A stretch of 64,000 bases of DNA from Ga0077555 sp033764055 (GTDB lineage Bacteria; Pseudomonadota; Alphaproteobacteria; Rhizobiales; Hyphomicrobiaceae), in contig JANRJI010000088.1 in assembly GCA_033764055.1 (NCBI GenBank), positions 8,275 to 72,274 on the forward strand, in the 5' to 3' direction. Made by a program: the position numbers and the translations under genes. The notes under the pieces were generated by a model. It had not been told where the DNA came from and ran no database searches. It saw only the letters and a list, made by a program, of their open reading frames with translations. Shown one piece after another: positions 17,668 to 25,776 of the stretch. How positions within the stretch are numbered: position 1 is the first letter of the stretch; the number at the start of each line of letters is the position of its first letter.

Positions 17668-18456
17668 ATGCGTTGGATCAGGTTTACGGCCGGTGGCCGC
17701 ACGAGCTACGGCATCGTTGAGGCGGACACCATCGCCGAGGTGAAAGGCGATCCGTTCGTCGGTTACGAGCGGACTGGGTCAGTCCATCGCCTAGCAGCCG
17801 TGAAGATCGAGCTGCCCGTGGTTCCAACGACCTTCTACTGTGTCGGCTTGAACTACGCTCAGCACGTCATCCAGGCTGCGAAGAGGCTCGGCATCGAGGC
17901 GAAGCTGCCGGAGAAGCCCGACGTCGGCTACCGGACCAACAATGCGTTGATCGCGCACGGTCAGGACGTGATCATTCCTGCCGATGCCACCGACAAGGTG
18001 CAATACGAGGGAGAGCTCGTCGCCGTCATCGGCAAGCGCTGCCGCAACGTCAGCGAGGCCGATGCGCTCGACTACGTGCTCGGCTACACCATCGGCAACG
18101 ATGTATCCGAGCGAACGTGGCAGAAGAGCGATCGCACGCTATGGCGGGCCAAAAACTCGGACACGTTCAAGCCCATGGGCCCATGGATCGAGACCAATGT
18201 GGTGCTCGACGAGCTCGAAACAATCGTCCGGGTGAATGGCGCAGAGTCGGTCCGCTTCAAAACCAATGACATGATCCACGGCGTCGCCCTCTACATCGCG
18301 ACGATCAGCAGGTACTGCACGATGGAGCCGGGTGACGTGCTGTGGATGGGCACCGACCTCTTTTCGCCGGACCTCAAGTCGGGCGATGTCGTGGATGTCG
18401 AGATCACAGGCATCGGCGTTCTGTCGAACCGGTTCGTAAGGGCTGCGGCCGTGTAG
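17668..18456 (+). CDS. Fumarylacetoacetate hydrolase family protein
   Basis: A 262-residue FAH-family enzyme. These metal-dependent proteins cleave or isomerise beta-diketo acids, for example fumarylpyruvate and acylpyruvates. A short N-terminal domain (residues 1-50) precedes the core, which starts at TTFYCVGLNYAQHV. The metal-binding stretch is VQYEGELVAVIGK (E-x-E type) with later acidic ligands near GYTIGNDVSERTWQ. The ATG at 17668 has a GAGGAGGT site at 17653-17660; the ORF runs further upstream but lacks a better start. It lies alone between olsA and moaD. The substrate cannot be assigned from the sequence. Confidence 0.88.
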   Translation: MRWIRFTAGGRTSYGIVEADTIAEVKGDPFVGYERTGSVHRLAAVKIELPVVPTTFYCVGLNYAQHVIQAAKRLGIEAKLPEKPDVGYRTNNALIAHGQDVIIPADATDKVQYEGELVAVIGKRCRNVSEADALDYVLGYTIGNDVSERTWQKSDRTLWRAKNSDTFKPMGPWIETNVVLDELETIVRVNGAESVRFKTNDMIHGVALYIATISRYCTMEPGDVLWMGTDLFSPDLKSGDVVDVEITGIGVLSNRFVRAAAV

Positions 18457-18641
18457 ACCATCAGCCAGTCGCGACACCGCCGGTGGATCCCGCCGGCGCC
18501 TTGCCAAACCCAGGCGGTGTCGCCAGATGAGTCACGTCTTGGATGCTGGACGACCCCTGGAAGGCGTCGGGCATCGACCCTGACATGTACCGCCGCTGGC
18601 CGCCGGGAACGGCGATCCAGCGTAGGCCGGGAGCCGTTAGA

Positions 18642-18899
18642 ATGACCGTGCAACTGCTCTATTTCGCTTGGGTACGGGAGAAGATCGGTCGCTCCGGCGA
18701 GAGCCTGGAGCTCCCCCCGGGCATCGTGACCGTCGCCGATCTCGTCCGATGGCTGTCCGCGCGCGGACCCGAGTACGCCGAGGCGTTCGCCCGCCCCGAT
18801 CTCGTGCGGGCGGCGCTCGATCAGTCGCACGTCAAGCCGGAAACGCCCTTGGGCCGGGTGCGAGAGATTGCGTTCTTCCCACCGGTTACGGGAGGCTGA
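18642..18899 (+). CDS. moaD: Molybdopterin synthase small subunit (sulfur carrier)
   Basis: An 85-residue ubiquitin-like protein ending in the required Gly-Gly tail (FFPPVTGG), which is adenylated and thiocarboxylated to donate sulfur to precursor Z during molybdenum cofactor synthesis. The N-terminal strand VQLLYFAWVREKIG is typical of MoaD. The ATG at 18642 gives the usual family length (about 80-85). MoaE follows two bases after the stop codon, so the two subunits are translationally coupled. Confidence 0.94.
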   Translation: MTVQLLYFAWVREKIGRSGESLELPPGIVTVADLVRWLSARGPEYAEAFARPDLVRAALDQSHVKPETPLGRVREIAFFPPVTGG

Positions 18900-18901
18900 C
18901 C

Positions 18902-19387
18902 GTGACGATCCGCGTCCAAGCCGAGGACTTCGACGTCGGTGCCGAGGTACGGCAGCTGACGGCCGGCAACACCGATATCGGTGCCGTTGTCACGTTTACC
19001 GGTACGGTTCGAGGAGCCGCTAAAGGTCGGCCGATCGTCTCCATGACGCTCGAGCACTATCCGGGGATGACCGAGGCCGAGCTCGCACGTGTCGAGAGCG
19101 AGGCGCATGGGCGGTGGCCCCTCGATGCCACCCTGATCGTACACCGCTACGGTGAGCTCCGGCCCGGCGACAACATCGTGCTCGTGATAGCAGCCTCGCG
19201 CCATCGGCACGCCGCTTTCGAGGCAGCAGAGTTCCTGATGGACTACCTCAAGAGCAGCGCACCGTTCTGGAAGAAGGAGACGACCGCGGACGGCGTCGGC
19301 CGTTGGGTCGATGCCCGCGAGACGGATCTGGCGGCGCTGGCGCGGTGGAATTTGCAGGGACACAGCAGGTCCCGCGCGGCAGAGTAG
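18902..19387 (+). CDS. moaE: Molybdopterin synthase catalytic subunit
   Basis: A 161-residue MoaE, which with MoaD converts cyclic pyranopterin monophosphate to molybdopterin. Visible motifs are GAVVTFTGTVRG, LEHYPGMTEAEL, HRYGELRPGDNIVLV and the catalytic lysine region FWKKET. The start is GTG at 18902, two bases past the moaD stop codon, with GGGAGG at 18890-18895 inside the end of moaD; starting at a later ATG would remove the conserved N-terminal strand. The stop converges on a receiver-domain gene on the opposite strand 17 bases away. Confidence 0.94.
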   Translation: MTIRVQAEDFDVGAEVRQLTAGNTDIGAVVTFTGTVRGAAKGRPIVSMTLEHYPGMTEAELARVESEAHGRWPLDATLIVHRYGELRPGDNIVLVIAASRHRHAAFEAAEFLMDYLKSSAPFWKKETTADGVGRWVDARETDLAALARWNLQGHSRSRAAE

Positions 19388-19404
19388 GGCGGCTTCGAGG
19401 CGTG

Positions 19405-19812
19405 TCACGTCGCGAGCGGCACACCGATAAGGTAGCGCGCCTGCAACGGCAGGATCCGCCAGTCGATAGGCTTCGTCTGGAACGCGTTGGCGCCCAGCGC
19501 CAGCGCCTCATTGAAGGCCGCAATGTCGAGTCGGGCAGAGAGGACCAGAATTGACAGTCTGGCCAGGGCCGGGGTGCCGCGGATCAATCCGATCAGCCGA
19601 AACCCGTCGACGCGCGGCATCGAAAGGTCGATGAGCGCCAAATCGAATGCTTGGCGGTCCAGGATATCGAGCGCCTCGACACCATCGCCAGCGCCGACGG
19701 CCTCCAGTCCGGAGACTGACAGGCAGGAGGCCGCCATGGTGCGGAAGATCGGGTCGTCATCGACAATGAGGACGCGCGGCCGTGTCGCGCTGCTACGCTG
19801 CAATCGGTTCAT
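19405..19812 (-). CDS. Single-domain response regulator
   Basis: A 135-residue CheY-like receiver domain with no output domain. The acidic pocket is DDD (residues 18-20), the phospho-acceptor is Asp62 in LALIDLSMP, the switch serine is Ser92 in VLSARLD and the conserved lysine is Lys114 in QTKP. It probably relays phosphate or binds a partner protein. No histidine kinase or chemotaxis gene is adjacent, so its pathway is unknown. On the minus strand upstream, TTGACG at 19910-19915 could be a -35 element, with no convincing -10. Confidence 0.88.
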   Translation of the reverse strand: MNRLQRSSATRPRVLIVDDDPIFRTMAASCLSVSGLEAVGAGDGVEALDILDRQAFDLALIDLSMPRVDGFRLIGLIRGTPALARLSILVLSARLDIAAFNEALALGANAFQTKPIDWRILPLQARYLIGVPLAT

Positions 19813-20322
19813 GGGCCATTCTCTGGCGAGTGAATATCGAGTAGCGCATCTGACGTCGGTCTCCGCCTGCGGTTGATCTCAAAAGAAAATCCAAGTAAAA
19901 TAAGCATTTCGTCAATTGATTACCGGCTCCCTTCACGATTCCGACACTTGCTCTGAGACCTTCCGCAACAAGACGCGAATATCGGGACTGGGACACGAGC
20001 TGGCAGGCGTCGCGAATACATTAGGCACGAGAACGTCGGCCCCACTATTGCTGGATCTCACTGAGCGACGTGCCGACACACCACTTCGTCATCTCGAGAA
20101 ATAGCGGCTTTATCGTCGGTTTCCAAACTGCAAACCGGAACAAAGCAAACCAAATCTTCATCGAATCCCGTATGCTCGGGGCGATATCCGATTTCGAACA
20201 GAATGGAACTATTCGTTCACCATTGCCGATCCCGCAGCGGCATAGCAACATCAGTCTCACTTGGATCGGCATGAAACGTCTGCGCATCTGGGGCGCGAAC
20301 GCCCGTAATCTTGAGAGCCGGC
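19813..20322. other. AT-richer gene-free stretch before the monooxygenase
   Basis: About 510 bases lie between a minus-strand receiver gene and a plus-strand monooxygenase. It is visibly richer in A and T than its surroundings from about 19875 to 20250, and includes the palindrome TCAATTGA at 19912-19919. A plus-strand reading frame (20070 onward) runs into the monooxygenase in another frame and resembles no family I know. It probably holds divergent promoters, and may be a remnant of imported DNA. Confidence 0.5.
19873..19901 (+). promoter_or_regulatory. Candidate sigma70-type promoter
   Basis: TTGATC (-35, 19873-19878) and TAAAAT (-10, 19896-19901) are separated by exactly 17 bases on the plus strand. 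Matches to consensus are 4 of 6 and 5 of 6. If used, it would give a leader of about 400 bases before the monooxygenase at 20323, or a separate small RNA. Confidence 0.3.
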
Positions 20323-21651
20323 ATGAACAAGCCAAGCCGCATGCACCTCGCCGCATTCATGCGACCTGCGTCGATTCACACTGGTGCCTGGCGCTACCCT
20401 GGTGCCTTCCCCGATGCGAACTTCAATCTCGCGCATCTGAGGCGCTTCATCCGTCGGCTCGAGGCCGCGCGGTTCGACGCCTTCTTCATGGCCGATCATC
20501 TGGCCGTCCTGAACATGCCGGTCGAGGCACTGAAGCGCAGCCATACGGTGACGTCGTTCGAGCCGTTCACGCTGCTGGCCGCGCTATCGCAGGCCACTGA
20601 GCACATCGGGCTGATCGCCACGGGCTCCACGACCTTCGACGTTCCCTACCATATCGCGCGCCGCTTTGCCTCGCTCGACCATCTCAGTGGCGGTCGCGCC
20701 GGATGGAACATCGTCACGACCTCGAACCCGGATGCGGCGCTGAACTTCGGCCTCGATGATCACATGGAGCACGGCGCTCGGTATCGGCGGGCACGAGAGT
20801 TCTTCGACGTCGTCACCGGGCTCTGGGACAGCTTTGCCGACGATGCCTTCATTCGCGATGTCGATAGCGGAACATTCGTCGATCCCGAACGCATGCGTCG
20901 CCTCGACCACAAAGGCGAGCACTTCTCGGTTCGCGGGCCGCTGAATATCGCGCGGCCGGTGCAGGGCTGGCCGGTCATCGTGCAAGCGGGCGCCTCGGAT
21001 GCCGGCCGCCAGCTCGCGGCAGAGACGGCCGAAGCCGTGTTCACCGCCCAGGCCGACATCGAGGCCGCGCGGGAGTACTACGGCGATGTCAAGACGCGGA
21101 TGCGTGCCGTTGGCCGCGACCCGGCGCATATGAAGATTCTGCCCGCCTGTTTCGTGGTCCTGGGGGACAGCGTGGAGGAAGCTCGCGCCAAGCGGGCAAA
21201 GCTCGACGGTCTCGTGCATTACGCCAACGCCATCGGCTCGCTGTCGATCGCACTCGGCTTCGATGCGTCCACTCTCGATCCCGACGCGCCCCTGCCGGAC
21301 GTCCTGCCTGAGAGCAATCAATCCAAGTCCGGTCGGGATCGAGCGATCAGGTTGGGGCGGCGGGACGGATTGACGGTCCGGCAGCTGGCGCAGCGACTCG
21401 GCGGCTATGCGGGCCTCGCCATGGTCGGAACTCCGACCACCGTCGCCGACGAGATGGAGACCTGGCTCGACGCGGGTGCGTCCGATGGCTTCACCATCAT
21501 GTTCCCTTACCTGCCGGGCGGGCTCGACGACTTCTGCGACAAGGTCGTGCCAGAGCTGCAACGGCGCGGACTGCTGCGCAGGGAGTACGAGGGGCCGACG
21601 CTGCGTGACAGCCTGGGTCTGCCGCGGCCGGTCAACAAGCATTTCGTTTGA
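20323..21651 (+). CDS. FMN-dependent monooxygenase, NtaA/SnaA/DszA family
   Basis: A 442-residue flavin-dependent monooxygenase of the nitrilotriacetate monooxygenase component A family, a luciferase-like TIM barrel. These enzymes use FMNH2 supplied by a separate reductase to oxidise small organics such as nitrilotriacetate, dibenzothiophene sulfone or pristinamycin precursors. Family hallmarks are MADHLAV near residue 50, LDHLSGGRAGWNIVTTSNP, the RYRRAREFFDVV helix, and PVIVQAGASDAGRQLAAETAEAVF. The ATG at 20323 has a GAGAG site; an upstream in-frame TTG would add four residues. No flavin reductase is next to it, so the partner must be encoded elsewhere. The substrate is unknown. Confidence 0.88.
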   Translation: MNKPSRMHLAAFMRPASIHTGAWRYPGAFPDANFNLAHLRRFIRRLEAARFDAFFMADHLAVLNMPVEALKRSHTVTSFEPFTLLAALSQATEHIGLIATGSTTFDVPYHIARRFASLDHLSGGRAGWNIVTTSNPDAALNFGLDDHMEHGARYRRAREFFDVVTGLWDSFADDAFIRDVDSGTFVDPERMRRLDHKGEHFSVRGPLNIARPVQGWPVIVQAGASDAGRQLAAETAEAVFTAQADIEAAREYYGDVKTRMRAVGRDPAHMKILPACFVVLGDSVEEARAKRAKLDGLVHYANAIGSLSIALGFDASTLDPDAPLPDVLPESNQSKSGRDRAIRLGRRDGLTVRQLAQRLGGYAGLAMVGTPTTVADEMETWLDAGASDGFTIMFPYLPGGLDDFCDKVVPELQRRGLLRREYEGPTLRDSLGLPRPVNKHFV

Positions 21652-21898
21652 CGGCGCGACGCGAGCCGGACACGCAAGCTCGCCGAGCTCGCCGCCGCCT
21701 TCGACCAGCTCCCCCAGCCATTCGGCTTCATCGACCCGGGGAGGCATGGCCGCCCCTCATCCGGGGACACCGCCGCGGTTTTGCGCTGACGCATTTGAGG
21801 GACCTCGGGAGCGGTGCTAACGGAAAGGGAGCGCCTGGCATCGCGACCGGATCCCGGCATGCGAGTGCTCGGCCTCCCGCCTCGAAAGGTCGACCGCC

Positions 21899-22579
21899 GT
21901 GACCGACTGCACAACCGACACGCCTGCATCCCGCCTCGCCACGGTGCGCGAGCACATCGCCAGCGCCGCGAGGGAGGCCAACCGCAACCCCTCCGACATC
22001 ACCCTCGTCGCCGTCTCCAAGACGTTCGACGCCGAGCATATCCGCCCCGTGCTGGAAGCTGGCCAACGCGTGTTCGGAGAGAACCGCGTGCAGGAGGCGA
22101 GAGCCAAATGGCCAGCCCTGAAAGCGGACTTCCCGGACGTCGAGCTGCACCTGATCGGACCTCTGCAATCCAACAAGGCCCGCGAGGCTGTCGAGCTGTT
22201 CGACATCATCCACACCGTCGACCGGCCGAAGATTGCGCACGCCCTTGCGGCCGAGATGGCCAGGCTGGGCCGCCGTCCCTCCCTGTTCGTCGAGGTCAAC
22301 ACCGGCGAGGAAGCGCAGAAGGCCGGCGTCAAGCCGGGCGAGACGGCAGCGCTCGTGCATCTGGTGCGCGATGAGCTGAGGCTTCCACTGCTCGGCCTGA
22401 TGTGCATCCCGCCCCACGACGAGGAGCCCGCCCTGCACTTCGCGCTGCTCGCCAAGCTCGCGAAGGAGTTGCGGCTCGCCAAGCTGTCGATGGGCATGAG
22501 TGCCGACTACGAGACCGCAGTCAACCTCGGCGCCACACACGTCCGCGTCGGCTCCGCCATCTTCGGTCACCGGAGCTGA
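21899..22579 (+). CDS. YggS family pyridoxal phosphate homeostasis protein
   Basis: A 226-residue PLP-binding protein of the YggS/PROSC family, a single TIM barrel that buffers PLP and affects amino acid pools without known catalysis. The PLP lysine is Lys41 in LVAVSKTF. Other signatures are FGENRVQEA, HLIGPLQSNK, VEVNTGEE, LGLMCIPP and the C-terminal LSMGMSADYETAV plus VRVGSAIFG phosphate-binding loop. The start is GTG at 21899, which gives the normal length; an ATG start would remove part of the first helix. It lies 247 bases after the monooxygenase, in a region with no other recognisable content. Confidence 0.92.
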   Translation: MTDCTTDTPASRLATVREHIASAAREANRNPSDITLVAVSKTFDAEHIRPVLEAGQRVFGENRVQEARAKWPALKADFPDVELHLIGPLQSNKAREAVELFDIIHTVDRPKIAHALAAEMARLGRRPSLFVEVNTGEEAQKAGVKPGETAALVHLVRDELRLPLLGLMCIPPHDEEPALHFALLAKLAKELRLAKLSMGMSADYETAVNLGATHVRVGSAIFGHRS

Positions 22580-22742
22580 TGCCGCCGCCAGTGCCGGAGG
22601 TCGCCGGCGTCTCGGCCGCGGGTCCGGGAGCAAATATCCACAGGTTGCCAACGGCGGCGGCCGTATTCCCCTGCTAGTCTTTCGGCTGATTCGGTCGCCT
22701 GTCCTGTCCCTGCGTCTGGCGTTCCCCGCTAGGAGATGACGC

Positions 22743-23657
22743 ATGGCTGATGGCAGCGGCAAGCCCGAGACGATCGTTCGCGAGGCCGATGCGGCCGCCG
22801 CTGAGGCCGCCAGCGAGGCGCGCGCCGAGGTTCTCGAGCGGGCAGGCGTCGAGGTGAGCGGTCCTCGCCACTCCCGTGCCTCACGCCAGGTCAAAGCCGG
22901 GCAGGCATGGCACGAGTTCGAGGTCAACGTCTGGCTGACGGACATCAATTCGGTCGAATTCGGCATCTACCGCCACAGCCGCAACAAGGCGAAATCCCGG
23001 CAGTTCACCTCCGACATGGACATCTATGCCGAGGTGATCGAGAACGGCCAGCGCACCGGCCTCATAGGCTACCGGGAGGAGCTCTGGAAGAAGAGCGCCG
23101 GCATGGAGCGCCGGCTCGTCATGAAGCTCTTCAACGAGGGTCTCAACTGGCGCGCATCGATGGATTTCATGGTCGCCCGCTCTCTGCAGCAGACGATCGG
23201 TGCTCGGGGCGTCCCGGTGGTTTCATACGCCATGAACATCGGTGACCACGAGTTCGTCGTCCATCTGGAGAGATCGGCCAACAAGTGGCCGCTGTTGCCG
23301 GAGAACTTCTCGTTCTTCATGATGGACAACGGCGAGCCGAGATTTTTCAGGCTGCGACGGGCCCTCATCAATCTGGGCGGCGATTACACTTTGTTGGACG
23401 AACGCGATCGGGTGATCGCCCACCTCGACGGTCGGCTCTTCACGCTGACCGGCTTCTGGCGCGGACGCATCAAGACCGAGTACGCGAGTGCAAGACTCGT
23501 CATGGTCCTGCAGATGTTCTGCGGCATGCTGATCTTCAACCGGGGAGCTCGCCGCCACGTGAAGGCGCTCTACCGCGAGGTGATGGCTGGCAAGCATGTG
23601 CCGAAGCTGCAGCGCCAGGAGTCCGACCTCTACATGAACCCGCGGCGCGTGCGCTGA
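22743..23657 (+). CDS. Conserved-looking hypothetical protein, possibly LURP-one/tubby-like fold
   Basis: A 304-residue protein that I do not recognise with confidence. Residues 1-45 are an Ala/Glu-rich charged helix (PETIVREADAAAAEAASEA). The rest is beta-rich, and alternating segments such as RFFRLRRALINLGGDYTLLD, RDRVIAHLDGRLFTLTGF and FWRGRIKTEYASARLVM weakly recall LURP-one/tubby-like beta barrels. A hydrophobic stretch (LVMVLQMFCGMLIF, near residue 260) might contact the membrane. No signal peptide is evident. The ATG at 22743 has a good AGGAG site at 22731-22735. Neighbours (YggS, ammonium transporter) do not suggest a role. Confidence 0.6.
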   Translation: MADGSGKPETIVREADAAAAEAASEARAEVLERAGVEVSGPRHSRASRQVKAGQAWHEFEVNVWLTDINSVEFGIYRHSRNKAKSRQFTSDMDIYAEVIENGQRTGLIGYREELWKKSAGMERRLVMKLFNEGLNWRASMDFMVARSLQQTIGARGVPVVSYAMNIGDHEFVVHLERSANKWPLLPENFSFFMMDNGEPRFFRLRRALINLGGDYTLLDERDRVIAHLDGRLFTLTGFWRGRIKTEYASARLVMVLQMFCGMLIFNRGARRHVKALYREVMAGKHVPKLQRQESDLYMNPRRVR

Positions 23658-24000
23658 ACCCCTAAAGCACCAGCGAGCCTGCAGCTTCTCATCCTCACCA
23701 TGGAAACGGAGAGCCGCGCACCGCACGCCATGGATGATGGCGGCTCGACCGACTTGAGAGACCAAAAAACAGGCAATATCTGCCAGATTGCCCGGAATTC
23801 CGACGGGCCGCCTCTGCATAGCCAGTCTGCTCCGGATTGAACCCATTGATTTAAGGTAATAATATCCATTCGCTCTTTCTGGCACGAATTTTGATCATCC
23901 CGCCGATGGATCGGGCTGTCTGCACGCCCGATAGGCAAATCGGCCTCACCAGAGGCGATTGCCTTGGAAAACATCATCAGATGCGGGGGCACGCCAGGCA
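23658..24000 (+). other. Intergenic region upstream of ammonium transporter
   Basis: About 340 bases with an AT-rich centre (23838-23900). It contains the sigma54-like promoter at 23880-23895 described separately. No gene is apparent. Confidence 0.5.
23880..23895 (+). promoter_or_regulatory. Candidate sigma54 (-24/-12) promoter of amt
   Basis: TGGCACG, four bases, then TTGAT matches the sigma54 consensus TGGCACG-N4-TTGCW except that the C of the -12 GC is A. It points toward the ammonium transporter, whose start is about 105 bases downstream. Nitrogen-regulated amt genes are commonly transcribed by sigma54 with NtrC, so the location fits. Functionality is inferred; the -12 mismatch could weaken it. 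Confidence 0.55.
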
Positions 24001-25227
24001 ATGGAGCAGTTGCAAACGAGCACGGACGTTCTCTTCCTGCTGATGGGCGCCATCCTGGTGTTTGCCATGCATGGCGGCTTCGCCTTTCTCGAGGTCGGCA
24101 CCGTCCGTCACAAGAACCAGGTCAATGCGCTGTGCAAGATCCTGGTCGACTTCGCAATTTCGACGGTCACCTACTTCTTCGTCGGCTACGCGATCGCCTA
24201 CGGCGTCACCTTCTGGGTCAGTGCCGAGGGCCTTTCCGGCGCCACCAAGGGCTTCGACGGCCAGGGCCTCTCGCTCGTCAAGTTCTTCTTCCTGGCAACG
24301 TTCGCTGCAGCCGTGCCGGCCATCGTCTCCGGCGGCATCGCGGAGCGCGCGCGGTTCCTGCCGCAGTGCGCGGCGACGGCCCTCATCGTGGGACTTTTCT
24401 ATCCTTTTTTCGAAGGGTTGATCTGGAACAAGAACCTGGGGCTGCAGGCCTTCTTCGCATCGGCGCTCGGCGCGGAGCTCAAGGATTTCGCCGGATCAAT
24501 CGTCGTGCATGCATTCGGAGGATGGGCGGCGTTGGCCGCCGTGTGGCGGCTCGGGGCACGCCATGGCCGCTACACCAAGGGCCGATCCATCGCCACGCCG
24601 CCCTCGTCCATCCCGTGGCTGGCGATGGGCTCGTGGCTGCTCTGCGTCGGCTGGTTCGGGTTCAACGTCATGAGCGCGCAGACGCTCAAGTCCGTGAGCG
24701 GCCTCGTCGCCCTCAACTCTCTCATGGCCATGTGCGGCGGCATTCTGTCAGCGCTGTTCGCCGGCCGGAACGACCCGGGCTTCGTGCATAACGGCGCCCT
24801 GGCCGGACTGGTCGCCGTGTGCGCCGGCTCCGACATCTTCCACCCGGTGGGCGCCCTTGTCGTCGGCGCTGTAGCCGGCGTGATCTTCGTCCAAATGTTC
24901 CAGATCATGACCAACCGGTGGCAGTTGGACGACGTGCTCGGCGTGTGGCCCCTGCACGGCCTTTGCGGTCTCTGGGGCGGCATCGCCTGCGGCATCTTCG
25001 GCCTCAAAGTCTTCGGCGGTCTCGGCGGTGTCAGCACCATGACCCAGATCTTCGGCAGCGTGCTCGGTGCCGGTGCCGGCCTTCTCACCGGCTTGATCGT
25101 CTACACGGTGGTGGACGTGCTCTTCGCCTTCCGCCTCTCGCCGGACGAGGAGCGCATCGGTGCCGACCTTGCCATCCACAAGATCGGCGCGAACCCGGAG
25201 GAGGAGGTCCGCTCAGGTCGCCCCTAA
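24001..25227 (+). CDS. amt: Ammonium transporter (Amt family)
   Basis: A 408-residue polytopic inner-membrane protein with about 11 transmembrane segments. The twin-histidine pore pair is His170 (GSIVVHAFGGW) and His319 (WPLHGLCGLWGG), and the conserved Asp162 precedes the first. Amt signatures GGFAFLEVG, AIVSGGIAERARF and GWFGFNVMSA are clear. The N-terminus lacks an obvious cleaved signal peptide. The ATG at 24001 gives the normal start before the first transmembrane segment; a TTG at 23959 would add 14 residues. No glnK lies next to it, unlike the usual glnK-amtB pair. A sigma54-like promoter upstream suggests nitrogen control. Confidence 0.93.
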   Translation: MEQLQTSTDVLFLLMGAILVFAMHGGFAFLEVGTVRHKNQVNALCKILVDFAISTVTYFFVGYAIAYGVTFWVSAEGLSGATKGFDGQGLSLVKFFFLATFAAAVPAIVSGGIAERARFLPQCAATALIVGLFYPFFEGLIWNKNLGLQAFFASALGAELKDFAGSIVVHAFGGWAALAAVWRLGARHGRYTKGRSIATPPSSIPWLAMGSWLLCVGWFGFNVMSAQTLKSVSGLVALNSLMAMCGGILSALFAGRNDPGFVHNGALAGLVAVCAGSDIFHPVGALVVGAVAGVIFVQMFQIMTNRWQLDDVLGVWPLHGLCGLWGGIACGIFGLKVFGGLGGVSTMTQIFGSVLGAGAGLLTGLIVYTVVDVLFAFRLSPDEERIGADLAIHKIGANPEEEVRSGRP

Positions 25228-25324
25228 TGCCGTCAAGGGTCAACACGATCGCCCACGGTGTTGACCCCACCGCGGCGCGGGAGCACGTTGCGCCTCGTCC
25301 CATGCAGACGTGTCGGAGGTCCAC

Positions 25325-25756
25325 ATGCCGCAATACATCCCGAGCCCGCGCGACTGGGTTCGCGAGCAGGTCGAGCTATACGAGTCGAGCGGCGGCACCA
25401 AGGGCACGACGCTGCGCGACACGGGTCTTCCGTGCGTTCTCGTCACCCACACCGGCAACAAGACCGGCGCCATCCGCAAGACGCCGCTGATGCGGGTCAA
25501 GGACGGCGACAAGTACGTTCTCGTCGCCTCGCAGGGCGGCGCGCCGAACGATCCGGTCTGGGTGCATAATCTGCGCGCCAACCCGACCGTCCAGCTCCGC
25601 GACGAGACAGTCGTGCGCCAGATGCGCGTGCGCGAGGTCACGGACGCTGCCGAGCGGGCCCGTCTCTGGGAGCTCTGTGTCGCGGCTTTCCCGCCCTATG
25701 CGGACTACCAGAGGAAGACGCAACGTGTCATCCCGGTGTTCGTAGCCGAGACCTGA
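25325..25756 (+). CDS. Nitroreductase/deazaflavin-dependent oxidoreductase (Ddn-like split barrel)
   Basis: A 143-residue protein of the Ddn/F420H2-dependent quinone reductase-like split beta-barrel family. Characteristic segments are THTGNKTGAIRKTPLMRV, YVLVASQGGAPNDPVWVHNLRANP and the C-terminal AERARLWELCVAAFPPYADYQ with the final R-VIPVFV strand. The ATG at 25325 has a GGAGG site at 25315-25319. In actinobacteria relatives use cofactor F420; in an alphaproteobacterium the cofactor is not certain. It is convergent with mutL, 20 bases between stops. The substrate is unknown. Confidence 0.88.
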   Translation: MPQYIPSPRDWVREQVELYESSGGTKGTTLRDTGLPCVLVTHTGNKTGAIRKTPLMRVKDGDKYVLVASQGGAPNDPVWVHNLRANPTVQLRDETVVRQMRVREVTDAAERARLWELCVAAFPPYADYQRKTQRVIPVFVAET

Positions 25757-25776
25757 GCACCTCTGCAAAAGGGCTC

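Noticed and set aside
20070..20600. A plus-strand ORF in the AT-rich gap overlapping the monooxygenase start
   Set aside because: It overlaps a clear gene in another frame and resembles no family. Kept only as part of the gene-free region.
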